This document shows, piece after piece, positions 1-12,573 of a stretch of 64,000 nt of DNA. Each line of letters starts with the position of its first letter. The first letter of the stretch is position 1. The DNA lies in assembly GCA_013396525.1 (NCBI GenBank), contig VWYX01000663.1, positions 100,914-164,913 of the forward strand, read 5' to 3'. Origin of the DNA: Chaetorhynchus papuensis. Its lineage: Eukaryota; Chordata; Aves; Passeriformes; Rhipiduridae. The notes under the pieces are model-generated. The model was not told the origin of the DNA. It did no database searches and was given only the letters and a program-made list of their open reading frames with translations. The position numbers were made by a program, and so were the translations under genes.

Positions 1-520
1 ACAGTGACCCTGTCTGGCATGAGGAGCCTGCTGCTCTCCCCAGCAAACCCCTCGATTTCCTCCGGAATTGGGTCTGAGTGTGGCAGGGAGCACAGCCGGC
101 TCGCTGGGAGGGAATCAGTGCGTTTTAAAACCCCTTTCTTCATGCCAGGTTGAATCAACTCCCCAGAGGAAGTGATTTATGGATTTGAGAAGAGGGCATC
201 AACTGGTCCTTGTGTGCAGTTGTTCTCCCAGTGCCCTGTCTGGTCCTCACCTGTGGAGAAACTTGGGAAAACGCAGGGAAAGACACAGCCATGAAGACCA
301 CCGTTCCAAAGTTCTCTCGCCGAGGTGGTTTGGGTGGCAACAGGTTCCAGCAGTCTGGTGGGAAATAGGAGGCTTCAAGGCTGTGACCCTGACAGGGTGG
401 CAGGGCTGGGGGCTGGGGGCCGGGGGTCGAGCCCCGGCCGGGCAGGGGGCTCAGTGTGTGTGAAAGCAGCACCGAGGGTCATGCCTGCTCTGGGCACATG
501 AAAGCCTTCACTTTAAGGGT
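1..520. other. Noncoding, GC-rich lead-in segment
   Basis: No gene is recognisable. Short open frames exist on both strands, but they overlap and have no domain-like composition. The only distinct structure is a G-run cluster near its end, listed separately. Confidence 0.6.
395..426 (+). other. G-quadruplex motif
   Basis: Five G-runs of 3, 3, 5, 5 and 5 bases lie within 32 bases, separated by loops of 5, 2, 2 and 2 bases. This fits the standard intramolecular G-quadruplex pattern on the + strand. Whether it folds in cells is not visible from sequence. Confidence 0.7.
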
Positions 521-800
521 TTTCTCCTTTGGTTGTTTTGAATCTCTTTTCTCCATTGCTCTTTTTAAACTTGTTTTTAATTTGTTATTCTCTTTGTAGG
601 CCTCCTTTATTTTTATTCTACTTTACCAAAGCGCCTAGATTTTATTCCCATCCCAGCCTTATTAGCATTTTGGTCTTTGATCTCTTTTTAAAAGGATTTA
701 CACCACAGTTTTATGATTCAATTTTCCAAAGTGTATTTTCACATAATCTACAGAAATGGCTGAGACAAGAAAACTTTACGGAGAAGAGAGCTGCTCCTGC
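520..800. other. T-rich noncoding block
   Basis: This is a markedly T-rich stretch on the + strand between GC-richer flanks. A pyrimidine tract ending in TAG at about 597-599 resembles a splice acceptor, but no convincing exon follows. It could be the remnant of an old retroelement or simply low-complexity DNA. Confidence 0.35.
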
Positions 801-3280
801 AAGGCTGCTTAACGGAGATAGGGGCAGGGATTGTCACAGGCTGCACTGACGGTGCTCTCCAGAGCACCCCACATCCCACCACCTCTCCCTGCATCACCCT
901 GGGTGCCAGGTGTTCCCCACCACCTCACCCCTGAGGACCAGATCTGGATGGGGCTGCCCGGTGTCTTCCACCCAAGCAGCACATCTCCTCTCAGCTGCAC
1001 AACCTTTAGCAGCTCCTTGCTAGGAATCATTTTCTAATGAGCACAACAAAGAGATAACAATTAATGAGGAAGCAAAGCATTTATTTCTGAGCCCTAATTA
1101 ACATTATCCCAAGCATTCTCTCAATGCTCTTTTGATGTCATAAAGCATGCTGGAACTATAAATGAGCTGCTCTCCCATTAACACTGCCATGCCCCCATCC
1201 CCTCCCTCTGTTATCCAGGCATTAACCAAACCACTACATCCACGGGAAGTTAAAGGCTGCTTCTTTACTCACAAGAAAACAAGATAAACAATCTGCAAGT
1301 GGATTTTTCTGTGAGGTCTCAGAATGGGAAAGGATGAAAATACAGACACCACAGCACTCGCAGTTGTGGACATGCTCCCGGGCTCCTCCCCAGGCACTGG
1401 GGTCACCCAGTCTTTCCACCTTGCATGCAGAAGTGGGTCTCCACCATCTGGAGTTCACATCAACCATATTTTTGAATGGAAAAATAATTCTATCCTCTTC
1501 CCAAGCCAAACCTCGCCTGAGTTAAAATGTCCCCACTTTCATGGGTCTGCAGTAGTGAAATTGCATGTTCTTCCTGGACTGTTATATGGAGATGCACAAT
1601 TTCCTGCCTTGCATAACTCAAATCCAGAGCTCTTCCAGCTCAACTTGCCTTCGCTCTGCAAAAAACAAAGCTGCAGATACCTGCCAGGCTGTTACACAGG
1701 GATCGTGTCACTGCCAAGACCGATTGTGTTCACACACAGCATCTCCCCAGTATTTATCTGTTTTATGTGGCTTATCAGGTGCCAGTGAAACCTCTGTTCC
1801 TGACGGGGTAATGCAGGCTTGAAGGCAAGAGGAACCCTCTGGCTTATACCACATCCGTTACTAATCCAGCGAGATGCAGCACATCAATAACAAAGCTTGA
1901 AAGGAGAGGAGCTGTCTCGCAGCCCCTTCCCCTGCACACACGCTCAAACTGCTGAGCTCCAGGTGCTCCCAGAGCAGGAATTTTGTGGATGAAACTCCAG
2001 TCCGGGTGGGAAGAGGCCCATTCTGCATGCCCTGTGCTTGACAGAAGGAAGCTGACGGAATTGGAATTGGCTCCACTTGGACCCCCGTCTGCTTTTACAA
2101 CCCAACCTCTAACTGCGCCTTCACGTGAGAGCTGTCACTGCGACTGTTCCCCTGGTGCACCTCAGCCAGAGCTGTGCTGCAGCAGCAAAGAGCCTCTTCT
2201 TCATTATTTGGCTTAAGACTGGCATTATATCAGCATTTTAATGTGCCTCTTTGTGGGAGGGAGCCACGGGACAAGCTGTACCTGCTGCTGTGAGACCCCG
2301 GCCTCCGGCCCATGCTGACATCCCCCAGGTGCTGCCCACAGCCCCCCCTTCCCATGCCGACCCCCGGGCAGCCCTGCACGCACTGGCACCGCTAAACCCT
2401 TCCTGCCTGAGGCACGGAGGTGCTCCAGCACGTGGGCATTTAGGAAAGCGTGTTAATTTTGCAGGGGTTAAGCAGGGAGGAGAAAATCGGTGACAATGCC
2501 TGTGCAAGGAGAGCAGATGAGAGGAGCTGCCCCGTGTCCCTGGACACCTGGAAAGCAGGGGACACCCAAGAGCTCCCTGTGCAAGAGCGACCCCCTGCCC
2601 AAACCATTTGTCATTAACTCCCACTTAAGAGAAGAAAGAAGCTGTGCAAACCATTAGGAAGATAATTGGTCTCTTCTCTGGGTTTCAATAAAAGCAAGGG
2701 ACAAAACACCATGTATGTGAAATAAGTACTTTAGGATAACAGCACCCGTCACCTTGACAACTCGGTCAGAGGTCTCGGCGTGGCGGTGCCTGTTCAGTGA
2801 GGTGTGAGGAATAGAGGACGCCGGGGACAGGGGGAAGATACTTGTCTGACCAGCAGAGATGTGAGGGCCACAACAGCCTGTTAGCTGCAGGATTTCTAAA
2901 CAGCCGGCAGCTTTCACAAGAAAACGTTGCAAAAACAACCCCTGCGGAGCCGGGGCAGCAGGGCTGGGCGCAGGGCTGGGCGCAGCGCCGGTGCCGGCGG
3001 CTCGGCTGTGACACAGCGATGTCACGGGAGAGCCCAGAGCCCCTGCCGGCACAGGGACGAGGGTTCGGGCAGTTCGGACGGGGCTCGGGCCGTGCTGGGA
3101 CAGCGTGCTCCCGGGGGAACAGGGAGCCCACGAAGCCGGCTCCGCCCGGGGCCGGGGACAGCGCGGGACAGGGACGGTGGCACCCGCGGGGACACCAAGC
3201 ACTCCCCAACACACCAGCACGCAAAACAACATAATATTGCAAACAAAAGGTGACAAGGTAACATACTAATATGAACAGAC
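800..3280. other. Noncoding mosaic, with an AT-rich patch at 1020-1180 and a CpG-rich patch at 2930-3190
   Basis: No gene is supported. The 1020-1180 patch is AT-rich with TAATTA-type motifs and could be a small conserved noncoding element. The 2930-3190 patch is GC-rich with many retained CpGs. Open frames in the CpG-rich patch are stop-poor on both strands, which is expected from composition and not evidence of coding. Confidence 0.5.
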
Positions 3281-3283
3281 ACA

Positions 3284-3340
3284 AAATCAATAGGAATTTC
3301 TATTTAGGTAGGAAATCAATAGGAATTTCAAGGTAGGAAA
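3284..3340 (+). repeat. Short tandem duplication, unit about 29 bp
   Basis: The 17-base word aaatcaataggaatttc occurs at 3284-3300 and again at 3313-3329. Each copy is followed by a similar tail ending in aggtagg, and the second tail is about four bases shorter. This is a recent-looking small duplication directly beside the candidate splice donor at 3351-3356. Confidence 0.8.
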
Positions 3341-3356
3341 AAAGGAAATTACTTAC

Positions 3357-3395
3357 CTTTAATTTGAGCTCTCTTCAAGTCTGGTTCTCCATAGA
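3357..3395 (-). other. Candidate short exon, 39 nt, minus strand (unproven)
   Basis: Read on the minus strand, a CAG acceptor (plus 3396-3398) is followed by 39 bases and then a consensus donor, AAAG followed by GTAAGT (plus 3351-3356). In the phase that splits the first codon the segment is open and reads YGEPDLKRAQIK. The length is a multiple of three, so it could be a cassette exon. The acceptor's pyrimidine tract is interrupted by purines, and I do not recognise the peptide. Donor look-alikes occur by chance in a window this size, so the call is tentative. Confidence 0.2.
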
Positions 3396-3399
3396 CTGG

Positions 3400-6300
3400 C
3401 AGCGGGGGCTGGCAGGGCTGGCGCAGCAGGAGTGCCCTGGGGATGATGGCAGGGCCACCTCCCCGGCCGCACCGGGCCACACGTCACCCCGCTGAGGTCC
3501 CTGCCCTGCCCCACGCCGGTGGAGGTGAGGCCATGGCCCGAACCAGCCCGTGGGTCCTTGGCATCGCTGCCCGGAGCAGGACAGGGCTTTGCCGAGCCAG
3601 GTGGGCACGGAGGGGGCGGGTGCTGCACAGACCCGAAGGGAGCACCCGCAGCGAGGGGGGCCAGGTGCCCGAGGGGTGCAGCGACAGCTCCGAGCTTCAG
3701 TTTCGAGTGTCCTCACCCAGCTGCGACGGCACTTCCAGGGCAGTGTTTGCGAAACAGGCCATCCTTGGGAAGGAAAAGTCAGCGCAAGGTGCCTGGGATG
3801 TGGCAGCTCGGCCCCTACCCCGCAGGACGATCATGCAAATGGGCTCACTGGTCCGTGCAGAGCCCTTCTGATTCCAGCACGCCTTGGCCAAGGCTCCCGG
3901 CTCTGGCTGTGCGATGCTCTCAGAAAGATGAGGGCCTCAGTTTGAGTCCCTTTAAATCAGAGGATGTTATGAAAGTGAGGGATTACTGTTTTGTTAAAAG
4001 CAGAGCAAGCTGTGCCTCAAACTCTGCCCCTTCACTCGCTTAAAATTAAAAGACTTCTAGAAGTATTAGTATTCTACTGAGGATCTCCAAATCACTTCCT
4101 GATGTGGTTGAAGGTGGAAACAATTTTAAGCCACTGTTTCCAGTTAGATTTGAATGCAGCAGCAAAGTCCAGTGCGCCAGCAGTTTGCATTTCATTCATT
4201 CATGAGTGCTAAAGTGGTCTGATGCATTTTAATTTGCACAGAATGGGAGGGAGGCAGGAGCTTTGGTGAGGAGTGGGCAAGGTGGGCCTTTGCCAGGGAG
4301 CACAGAGCCACGAGGGCAGCGTGCCGGAGCTCCGGCTCCGTGCCTTGGGCTGCCGTGAGTTCTCCCGTGGCATCCAAAGGCACATTTCTCCTCCTCCCAG
4401 CTGGGACTGGGCTCCACATGGTCGGGCAATGCCTCCTTGGCAGCCCACCCTGCTGCAGTCAGAGCAGAATAAGGGCAAAGTCCATCTGGCCCTGGGTATT
4501 AATCCTGGGCTGTGTCCCCACTTTTCTGCCACCATGGGCTGCTTGAAAAGCACATTAACCCCAGGTACAAGAGCACTGGTTGGAACAGCCAGCAAGGGGA
4601 GACTTTTCAACAGAATATAAACAAAAAAGGGAAAATAACCATGTACAAAGGATTCTCTTGGCAGTTCTCTTGGTTATTTTGCCAGAGGTCCATATGACGC
4701 TCTGTCCCACCACAGAGGTGTTGGAGACCTCCCGAGGGGATGGTATCTGGCAGAGGGAAGGGAGCAGTGGTAGAGTGCAGGTCTGCAGCACAGCCTGGCA
4801 GTGTCCCAGCTTGGACCTCTGCGAAAACCAGCAACAAATCAGCTCCACTTGCCGAGGACACTAAATTGAGGTGAGTGCTGAATGAGCTTGCAACAGCACA
4901 ACAAAAATCCAAAGGATTTTATCATCTTTGTAGCAGAAGGGACATATGGTAAATAAAATTTAATGCTGCCAAATGGGGAGAAATGTAAAATGGCCTAAGA
5001 ACCATAAAGCAAAGAGCAGCACGAATGGAGGCAAACTGGTGCAAGAGGGAGGATCTGGAGATAAAGAAACAACTGAGATAATTACAAAAGCGCTGAATGC
5101 ATCCATGGATATTCGCCCGGGTTGCAAAGTAGCCCCAGCCCTGGCAGAGCCTCCTGGTCCAGTGCCGTGTGGGGGCTGCCTCCTGCAGGCACTCATTGTC
5201 CCTGTCCCTTTGTCTCTCACTCGTTTGGATCTTGGGGCTCCATTCCTTCCTGACACCCCTCCCTGGGGACTGGAAGAGCTGATCTGACCGGTCATGTCCT
5301 GTTAGGGCAGGTCAGAACCGAATGACTCTCCCTGAGACAGTCCCTGTATGGAGGTCAGGACCTTCCCCAGATTTCATGGGTTTGGTCTGGACTTTCCATT
5401 CCTCAATTCTGGCTTCTCAATGAGGCCCAGTCCTTGTCTCCCTTGCAGTCCTGGGGCAGTGAGGGCACATCCCGAGCCCAGGTTGTGCTGGGGTTCAGAA
5501 GCAGGCGTAAGGCTTATGGGCCTCTTTTGCCTTTATTGAATAACACCTTTTTTTTCCCACCATGGAAACTGCAGCCAACTTCACATTTCCCTGCAACACC
5601 ATGCTTGTGCCTAATTAAGCTCTATTAATACTAATGAACAGACTCACCATAGCCCATCACTTTAGTTCTTAATCTAATGCCATGTTGTGACACTTGTTCA
5701 ATGATGATTTCAGCCCATGAATCAAATCATTGTGGTTCAGCCCATATGCCCAGCTCCCTTCTCACATGGGAGCAGGAGAAATCTAGGCCAGCACAGAGGA
5801 AAACTGGATAAGGAGCTTCTAATTAAACAAAAAGTCAGACATGAGGCCAGGCTGTCCCAGTGCGGGGTAGCAGCTGTGGGAAGGGGCAGAGGTCCTGTGC
5901 ATGGTGCCTCAGCCCGAGCAGAGCCCAACCCCAAAGCTCATGTGCAGAAGGGAAAGAGGCACAGAAAAGGAGCAAAGAGGGACACCAGGGGTAAGGCTTC
6001 ACTCATGAGGAACCCCAAGAGTCCTTTCTTTTTTTTTACTTCCCCTTCCACATCCCAGAGAAGAACTGAATTCAGTTATTTTGGGAGGAGAGGCCACTCC
6101 TGCACTGAGTACTGGCTCTTGGAATAAATGGTTTGTCAGACTTGCAAATTCTGAAAAAAATCCAACTCCTCTTTAATCCCAAAGGTTTCACGAAATCAGA
6201 AATGCTCTTTACTCCTGATATGTCCCTATTGCTTGTCACATAGCTTTGTAGGGTGATGCAGAATTTAATTCTTTCCATACCTGCAGACAATTCCCAAACT

Positions 6301-7840
6301 TTTTGTGTTCTTCAGGAACTGGCTTCCCATTGCACTGGGCCACAAAGCACCCTGTCTGTGCTGGCTGCTGGACTGGGGCCTCCACTCTGTGCTCTTTGTT
6401 TAATGCTGCTGAATTATTCAGGTGGGAAACTCCACTGAATACAAAGGCTCAAATAAGAAACATTAAAGTTAGAAAATCCCAGGTTTTAAGAAGTACTGGA
6501 AGTGAAAAAAATATTTCAGCCAGGTTGATTTATGTTTAAAATACTGAAATATACTGCTGCACTGATCGCTTTGAATTGTGCTGTCATGCTGGGTGGCAGA
6601 AAGAGATGAGATTTTTCAATATGTTAAAGTGTAAATGTTGTTAAAAACACAGTATTAGGAGATTAAGATTCTGACCCTTTACATTCCAATGATCGTAAAA
6701 ATCAGACTTGCAGCCCATTACGGAACAGCTTGCCGAGGCATCACACTGAATCACTCCACCACCAGGATGCTATAACCCTGCTCGAGCTTATTCATAGGCA
6801 TCTGCTGATGTGGCATCTACATCAAACTGTGAATGCAAATGCAACGTGGAGGGCTTGGATGTGCTTTAATAAACCCTGCCAGGTTCCCCCTCCTCATCTC
6901 GGAGCTCTGGGGGAGCAAGTGGCTCCTGCAGCCGTGGGACACGGCAGCCCCGGCGGCCACGCAGGGACACCCCTCACCTCGCCTCTGCAGCCCTTCCTCT
7001 TCCTTCATCCATCCTAAATCAACCTCACTGGGTTCTGGCTGCTGGGAGCAGCCCCAGTCTGGACAACTCCATGGAGAAAGCCCCATGGACTGCAGCTCAT
7101 CAGGCCTCACTTTTTAGAAGAGCACAGCACAAGTGGCTGCTTTGCTGGGTACACGGAGCCGCGTCCCCCTGCGCAGCCTGGGCACCACTGGGTCCCTCGG
7201 GCACTGAGGCCAGGAAATTATCATTTCCATCCAAATCTTCAGCTCAGAAGGCTGGGGAAGCCAGATGGGGAAGAGATACCCACCCAAGACCGTCCCAAGG
7301 ACCTGTCCTGTCCCCCTCAGCCAGGGGTTGGTCCCCAGTGGGACAGCTGGCTCATCTCCTGCCAGGAGAGGAGGGGACAGGCAGTGCCACTGGCTGCAGG
7401 TGCAGCCTCTGATCCTTCCAGCAATTATTTAATGTAATGAGGAGGATCCAAGCACTGGAAATTTTCAGAAAGACTTAATATTTTATGACAGACCAAATTT
7501 GTGTAATGAAAAAGCCTGATTTTGTGTGTGGGAAGATACTTAGAAATAAAATGTATGCTGGTGCCTGGGAGGCTGGGGCGGATGAGTTCTGGAGCCCCTC
7601 TCAGGCTGACCCTCCTCCAGTGGGACGGCACTTCTCACCCATCCCACCCCCGCCATGGGCAGGACATGGCCCTGGCAGTGGCACCAGGGGGACACAGGGA
7701 CTGTGGGACAGCTCACTGAACCTCCAGTGCCCTCCTCCTGGGCAGATGGGGTTCGGCACAGAAACATGCAGATTCTGGCTTTTATTTGAAGCAGGTTTGA
7801 AAGAGCAGTGAAGGTTATTGAAAACATAACGAAAGCTCCT
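3400..7840. other. Noncoding segment without recognisable features
   Basis: GC-rich DNA alternates with moderately AT-rich patches (for example 4020-4260, 5560-5720 and 6430-6720). I see no gene, transposon end or ordered repeat. A near-consensus donor (gtgagt) at about 4871 has no credible exon upstream of it. Confidence 0.5.
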
Positions 7841-8090
7841 CCTTATTTCATTAAATACAAATGTGAGTGGGGTCATCAGTTTTTATAGGGGCTCGTAAAG
7901 CATCCCTCTTGTTCAAATAGGCTATCAAATCACCCAGGGCTCCTCTCTGTGAGGAGCGCAATAAACCCAGAGTTTCTTCTTTAAGAAACTCATCTCAACA
8001 TCATAATAAAATAACCTTAAATAATACAGTATGGAACAGGTTTTCAATAACATAATTATAGGCTTCCATTTTTTTCCTGGCAGGTCATTT
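7840..8090. promoter_or_regulatory. Candidate noncoding regulatory element, AT-rich
   Basis: A compositionally distinct AT-rich island lies between GC-rich flanks. It contains a 7-bp stem with a 5-base loop (gctcctc at 7939-7945, gaggagc at 7951-7957) and several ATAAT/TAAAATAA runs. Vertebrate developmental enhancers often look like this. Conservation is inferred and not seen. Confidence 0.35.
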
Positions 8091-8689
8091 CTTGGTATCT
8101 ATTTTGGATGCCATATTGCAGAGGAAGGGGGTAGGGACGGAAGCATGGGCGGATTTTGAAGCATGTCCTCAGGTCACAGCAGATCACCTTGCCTTTCCTT
8201 TGTGTGGTGCAGGCACCGAGAGGCTCAGGGGAGCCGGGCAGAGCTGCAGCCTGTGGAGATGGGACAGCAGGAGCGAAGGGTAGCTCGGGTCACACTTCTG
8301 AGCACCAGATCCCATGGCAAACCCTCCTCTGAGCAGGCTGGCCAGCACGGGCATGGTCAAGGTTTTAGAAAATCTTCTGTCGGTGAACAACACACAAAAA
8401 TCTCAAAGCAGGGTGATGTAAGTGCAGAGCCAACTCTGGTGCACAAGTTATGTGCCCAAGTGCACACACACACCCCGTCCCACTCACTCATGCCAAAAAT
8501 CAATCTGTACATCATCCGCACGTGTTTGTGGATAATACAAAGTTGTGTTTAAAAAAAAAGGAAGAAGGAAAAGCCTCAAGTGGCAGTGCAGTTAAGGAAC
8601 TCCTAGGTGTTTTTAATAACATTGATCAGCCCAAATGAAAAAAGCCAGAGCAGTGGGAGACAGGAGCAGGCAGCAGATGCTGACATTCT

Positions 8690-9250
8690 ATCACAGCAGA
8701 CACATATTGACTAGCGGTCTGAACAAGTCACTCACTCATCAGCGGCCGGCCTGATTGAGTTGCCTGCAGCCAGTAAATGAGCCTTCCATCCACTGTGGGT
8801 CGAAATGAACTGCAATCTTTTCAGACCTCGTTGTTGGCCAAATGAGAGATTTAAAACCCCGGAGGACTCCAAATGAATTTACCAAGGAGCCACAGTGACT
8901 AACAAAGCTACAATACATCAGCGCCGGGGCACTGGATATTACACACACTGCTGGGTGATCAGCACTGGGTATTTCGCTGATCAGCCGCACCGAGCCATGC
9001 AGAGGTAACCAGATTAACCAACACAAAGTGTGTAAACCTTTTATGGGTTCTTTAAGGATTTAAAGATTTTGATGAGAAAACACTACAAGTTTCCCGAGGG
9101 AAATTCGCCGTTATTGATTTAATGTTTGCTTGCATGCTACCTGTCAATTTTCCAAGAGCTTCAGCAACAAAATTCGTATTTGATATTTGACAGATCTCTT
9201 CCTAGTTTGCATGAGCAGAGCAGCAGAGTGCTTTCGGAAAGAGCTCCTTT
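8690..9250. promoter_or_regulatory. Candidate conserved noncoding element with MEIS-type and palindromic sites
   Basis: The segment is balanced in composition and retains scattered CpGs outside any CpG island, which often marks strongly constrained enhancers. Visible motifs are a perfect 10-bp palindrome gctgatcagc (8976-8985) with a second tgatcagc 22 bp upstream (8956-8963), and opposed MEIS/PREP-type cores ctgtcaa (9141-9147) and ttgacag (9187-9193). No open frame is convincing. The target gene is unknown. Confidence 0.45.
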
Positions 9251-9449
9251 TGAAAACAAAAGGAGGGTGACTCCTGCACACACCCATTTAACCAAGACAT
9301 AATCTCAGGCTAAAACGAATTCCAGGACCAACTACAAGCTCCAAACACTTCAGAGGATGGCTAGGGATGGGTCAGACTGGCTGGATTTGTCAGACAAATG
9401 GGGAAATTCCAATCTTGTTCAGGGACTGGTTGCTGAAACATTCCTCACT

Positions 9450-9469
9450 CACACACATGCATGTGTGTG
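9450..9469. repeat. Perfect 20-bp CA/TG palindrome
   Basis: The sequence cacacacatgcatgtgtgtg is its own reverse complement over all 20 bases. Alternating purine-pyrimidine DNA of this kind can form a cruciform or left-handed DNA. It may simply be a mutated dinucleotide microsatellite. Confidence 0.9.
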
Positions 9470-11330
9470 TGAACACATTGCATGTGCTCGTGATGATGGA
9501 GGGATTATATTGGCTCTTCCTCCTGGTTCAGACTGAGATTAGGAAGTCCAGGTTTCTCAGGTCCATTGAGGCATGCTGGAAGTGTGTTTGGGGTGCTGAG
9601 ACCAGGGATGTGAGGGGAGCACACAACAACACTGGTCTCAACCAAAGCTATCAGAGAACCTCCAAAGAGTCAAATGTTGAGCACACATGAATCCAGTGCA
9701 AAGACCACTGAGGGCAGGAACCAAGAAAGGAGCACTCTCTCCATGTTCCCTGTGGGTATGGGGAGGGATTTCTCAGAGTTTCTCCAGTCTGAGGGACCCA
9801 ACATGACTGGGAGAGGGGCAGAGCCCTCTCCTTCCAGCACCTCCCCTCTGCAGCCCCGTGCTGCTCCCCCAGGCAGTGAGTATTCCATTGCTAACATTTC
9901 CATGATAACAAATTGTTCACTAGCATGGGAGACAAATGCAATGCTCCTTCCCTCTCACAGCTAATTCCTCCCTCTGTGCAGGTGCTGACCTGCTCCCTCT
10001 CTTGCTTGAGCAGAGCACTGTGCAATGATTCAGGCCAGGCTTCGCTCCCTGCTCTCCCCGGGTTCTCTCTCCTGATCAGTTCACCCCCAGCACCACACAG
10101 CTCTGTTTGTGGGTTACTTCATTCCAGCTGAATGTAGTAAAATGGTTTGTCATCTCCATTTTTTTGCTGTAGTGTCCTAGAGGAATATGCTCTGGAATGC
10201 CTTCAGCAAGAGCCTCTATTCTGGAAGAGTCATTTCTCCCTCTGCCTCTTGCAGTAGAGGAGGAATGCAGTGGCTGCTGGCTGGAAAATTAGCCCAGGGA
10301 ACTCTCTCCTCTGTCTGTCTCTCACCTCATTAGACTAGTGAGAAAATGTAATTGTAAGTCTCTCAGGCTTTCTCCTCACTGGCTGCTGGGGGATTGTGCT
10401 TCACAAGGGCTGGGAGAGGCAGAGCTGCACGGGGTGTTGGCACCGCACATCAGCCCAGCCTCTGACCACGGGCAAAGTGCAGGAGGGTGCCCTGTGCCCC
10501 ACCACGGCTTCCCCTCCCCAGGGCAGCTGTCCCCTGCCACCCCACGTCCCCGCAAGGCAGGGGCAGATGGTGCTGGGCACCACGGGGCTGCACTGACCAG
10601 CAGGCAGAGGCCACCGCTTGGCCGCGCACCCATTAGCAAGGCCGGGCAGGACAGCGTGGGGCTGGCCACGCTCTGCAGCCCTGGGCCAGCCCTCGGTCCC
10701 CTGGGGAACAGCCTGGGTGCAGGGCTGCCCTGGGGAGAACTTGGACCACGATGTGCTGTCCGTGCTGGTCGTGGCTGGCTTCTGCACAGGCAGAGGCTGC
10801 CGGTGCCACCACAATCCTCCCGACACAGCCGGTGGGGACACCACTCCTCAAACCTTCAGTCCCACCCTGCAGCACCTCACCTCTTCTGGCTGTTACAACT
10901 GTGTCTTCTTTCCTTAAACTATTCCACTCTGGATTAAATTCCGTGCCTGCTTTACCAACTCTGGGATTGCTAATTGCAAACACCAAACGTTTGCTGGGAG
11001 GTGAAGCCGCAGGTCCAAGTGAAAAGCAGTCTCTGCCCCTGAGATCCGAAATAAAGAGGGGTGTCACTCACACCAGCCCCTGATGTGCACACGTGTGTTT
11101 GGCAAGGTTAAGAAAGATTCATATGCAGAGGCTGATTTTGGTGTAGGATGGGAAATGCTGAGGCTGGGTCCAACCAGCTCAGCAATAACGTGTCCACTGT
11201 GTGTTTTAAGGCAGGAAGCAACGCCTCAGCTGAAATCACTTAAACAAAAAGATTGCAGTGAGGGGCATAATGCAAGAAAGTAATAAGGTTTAAAACAGGT
11301 CAGAGCCCTTTCCCTGCTCCACTGCTCCTG
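9470..11330. other. Noncoding segment, nothing recognised
   Basis: Mixed GC-rich DNA with no gene or repeat family that I recognise. The open frames at 10338-10937 are stop-poor on both strands and carry no domain. Confidence 0.5.
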
Positions 11331-11700
11331 AGTGAGATGCATTATTTAATGGTCTTTGGTCACCGCTGATATACTGTTGATGAAATAGATGATTTTGTTC
11401 AAAAGAGCATTAGAGAAGAAATATACAATACTGCATTACACTCCAGCACAGTTCTCTCTCTGGTAAAAGCCAATAGATTGAAGGTTTTTCCTCTTGACAG
11501 GAAAGCAAAGCAGTTGAAATGAAAAGTCTTATGAAATGGCAAATACAAATGGTAATAATGCCACCATATTCAAAATTAAATTGTTGTAATTTTAGTTTCT
11601 GAGCATGGCAAAGTAATACAATATTCAGCACAGGCTTGGGGAGCAAAACCCTTTGGCAATAACGACAGTGCCTCATGAGCTAACCAAACCATCTTTTATA
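11330..11700. promoter_or_regulatory. Candidate noncoding regulatory element
   Basis: This AT-rich island contains ATTA-type motifs and a GATGAAATAGATGATTTT-like stretch, flanked by GC-rich DNA. The assignment rests on composition and motif density only. Confidence 0.33.
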
Positions 11701-12540
11701 GAAACGTGGAGTCTGATGGGGCTCTCCATCAGCCACAGGAGCTGTTGTGTAGTGGTACCCCAGACGTGGAGCTCGAGGCTGCAGTGCTGCGCTCGGCCTA
11801 GGGAGGTCTCTCCTGAAAGGAAAAGATGTTTTAGCTGTCCAGATGTGTTGGATTAGAGATCGGATTGATGACAGGCTGCAGCCAGACCTCAGTGCTATCA
11901 AGACAGAAGAGCTGTCTCACCCTTTGTGCTCCACCTGGTTATTTCCAGTCATGGCTGAAGAGTTTGGTGTGGCACTGCCAGCACCCCTGTGGCACAGGGC
12001 ACTGCTGGTGAGATCCTGGGCGAGCAGGGCTGGAAAGGGGCTGGTCCTGCCTGTTGTCTGCTCACGAGTTCGCTGCACAAGGACCCTTCCCGTTGCTGTA
12101 GCAAGCGGGCGAGTGTCTGCCTCTCCCGCTCCTCCTGCCTCTGCAAGCCCTGCAAATAGCTTTCTGTATTGAATCTGCGGATTGCAACTGCTCCATGTTT
12201 GAATAGCCTGCTGACCTTTCCCAGTAATGCCTCTTTTATAACCTTCATCTTCTGCAGGGGTTCACGCCATCCCTGTACTTACAGACCAGGAATCCAATGT
12301 GTAATGATAACGTGGGGCCGGGCGCTCCAGCCATGCAATTATTCTCCCTGCGCCCCTGTTTTCACTGTGGCTTTCATTGCGGTTAAACGCTGCTATTTTC
12401 TTTTGCCAGGCCCTGGGAGAGACTCGAGTTTGCCCTCGACAGGTTCAAGTCTCTTCTGCCAACAGAAGGATATTACACTGTCTATAAACGGCACATCTGT
12501 CTGAGCGCAGGCGGGGCCGGCCCCTCCCGGGACGGACTCC
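11700..12540. other. Noncoding segment, nothing recognised
   Basis: No supported gene. Composition is mixed, with a GC-rich transition towards the G-run cluster and the minisatellite downstream. Confidence 0.45.
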
Positions 12541-12573
12541 GGGGGGCTCCGGGGGGCTCCAGGGGCTGCGGGG
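12541..12573 (+). other. G-quadruplex motif
   Basis: Four G-runs of 6, 6, 4 and 4 bases are separated by loops of 4, 5 and 4 bases. This is a strong intramolecular quadruplex pattern in a GC-rich patch that leads into a minisatellite. Confidence 0.7.

Noticed and set aside
4800..4876. Exon ending at gtgagt near 4871
   Set aside because: No convincing acceptor or protein-like reading upstream.
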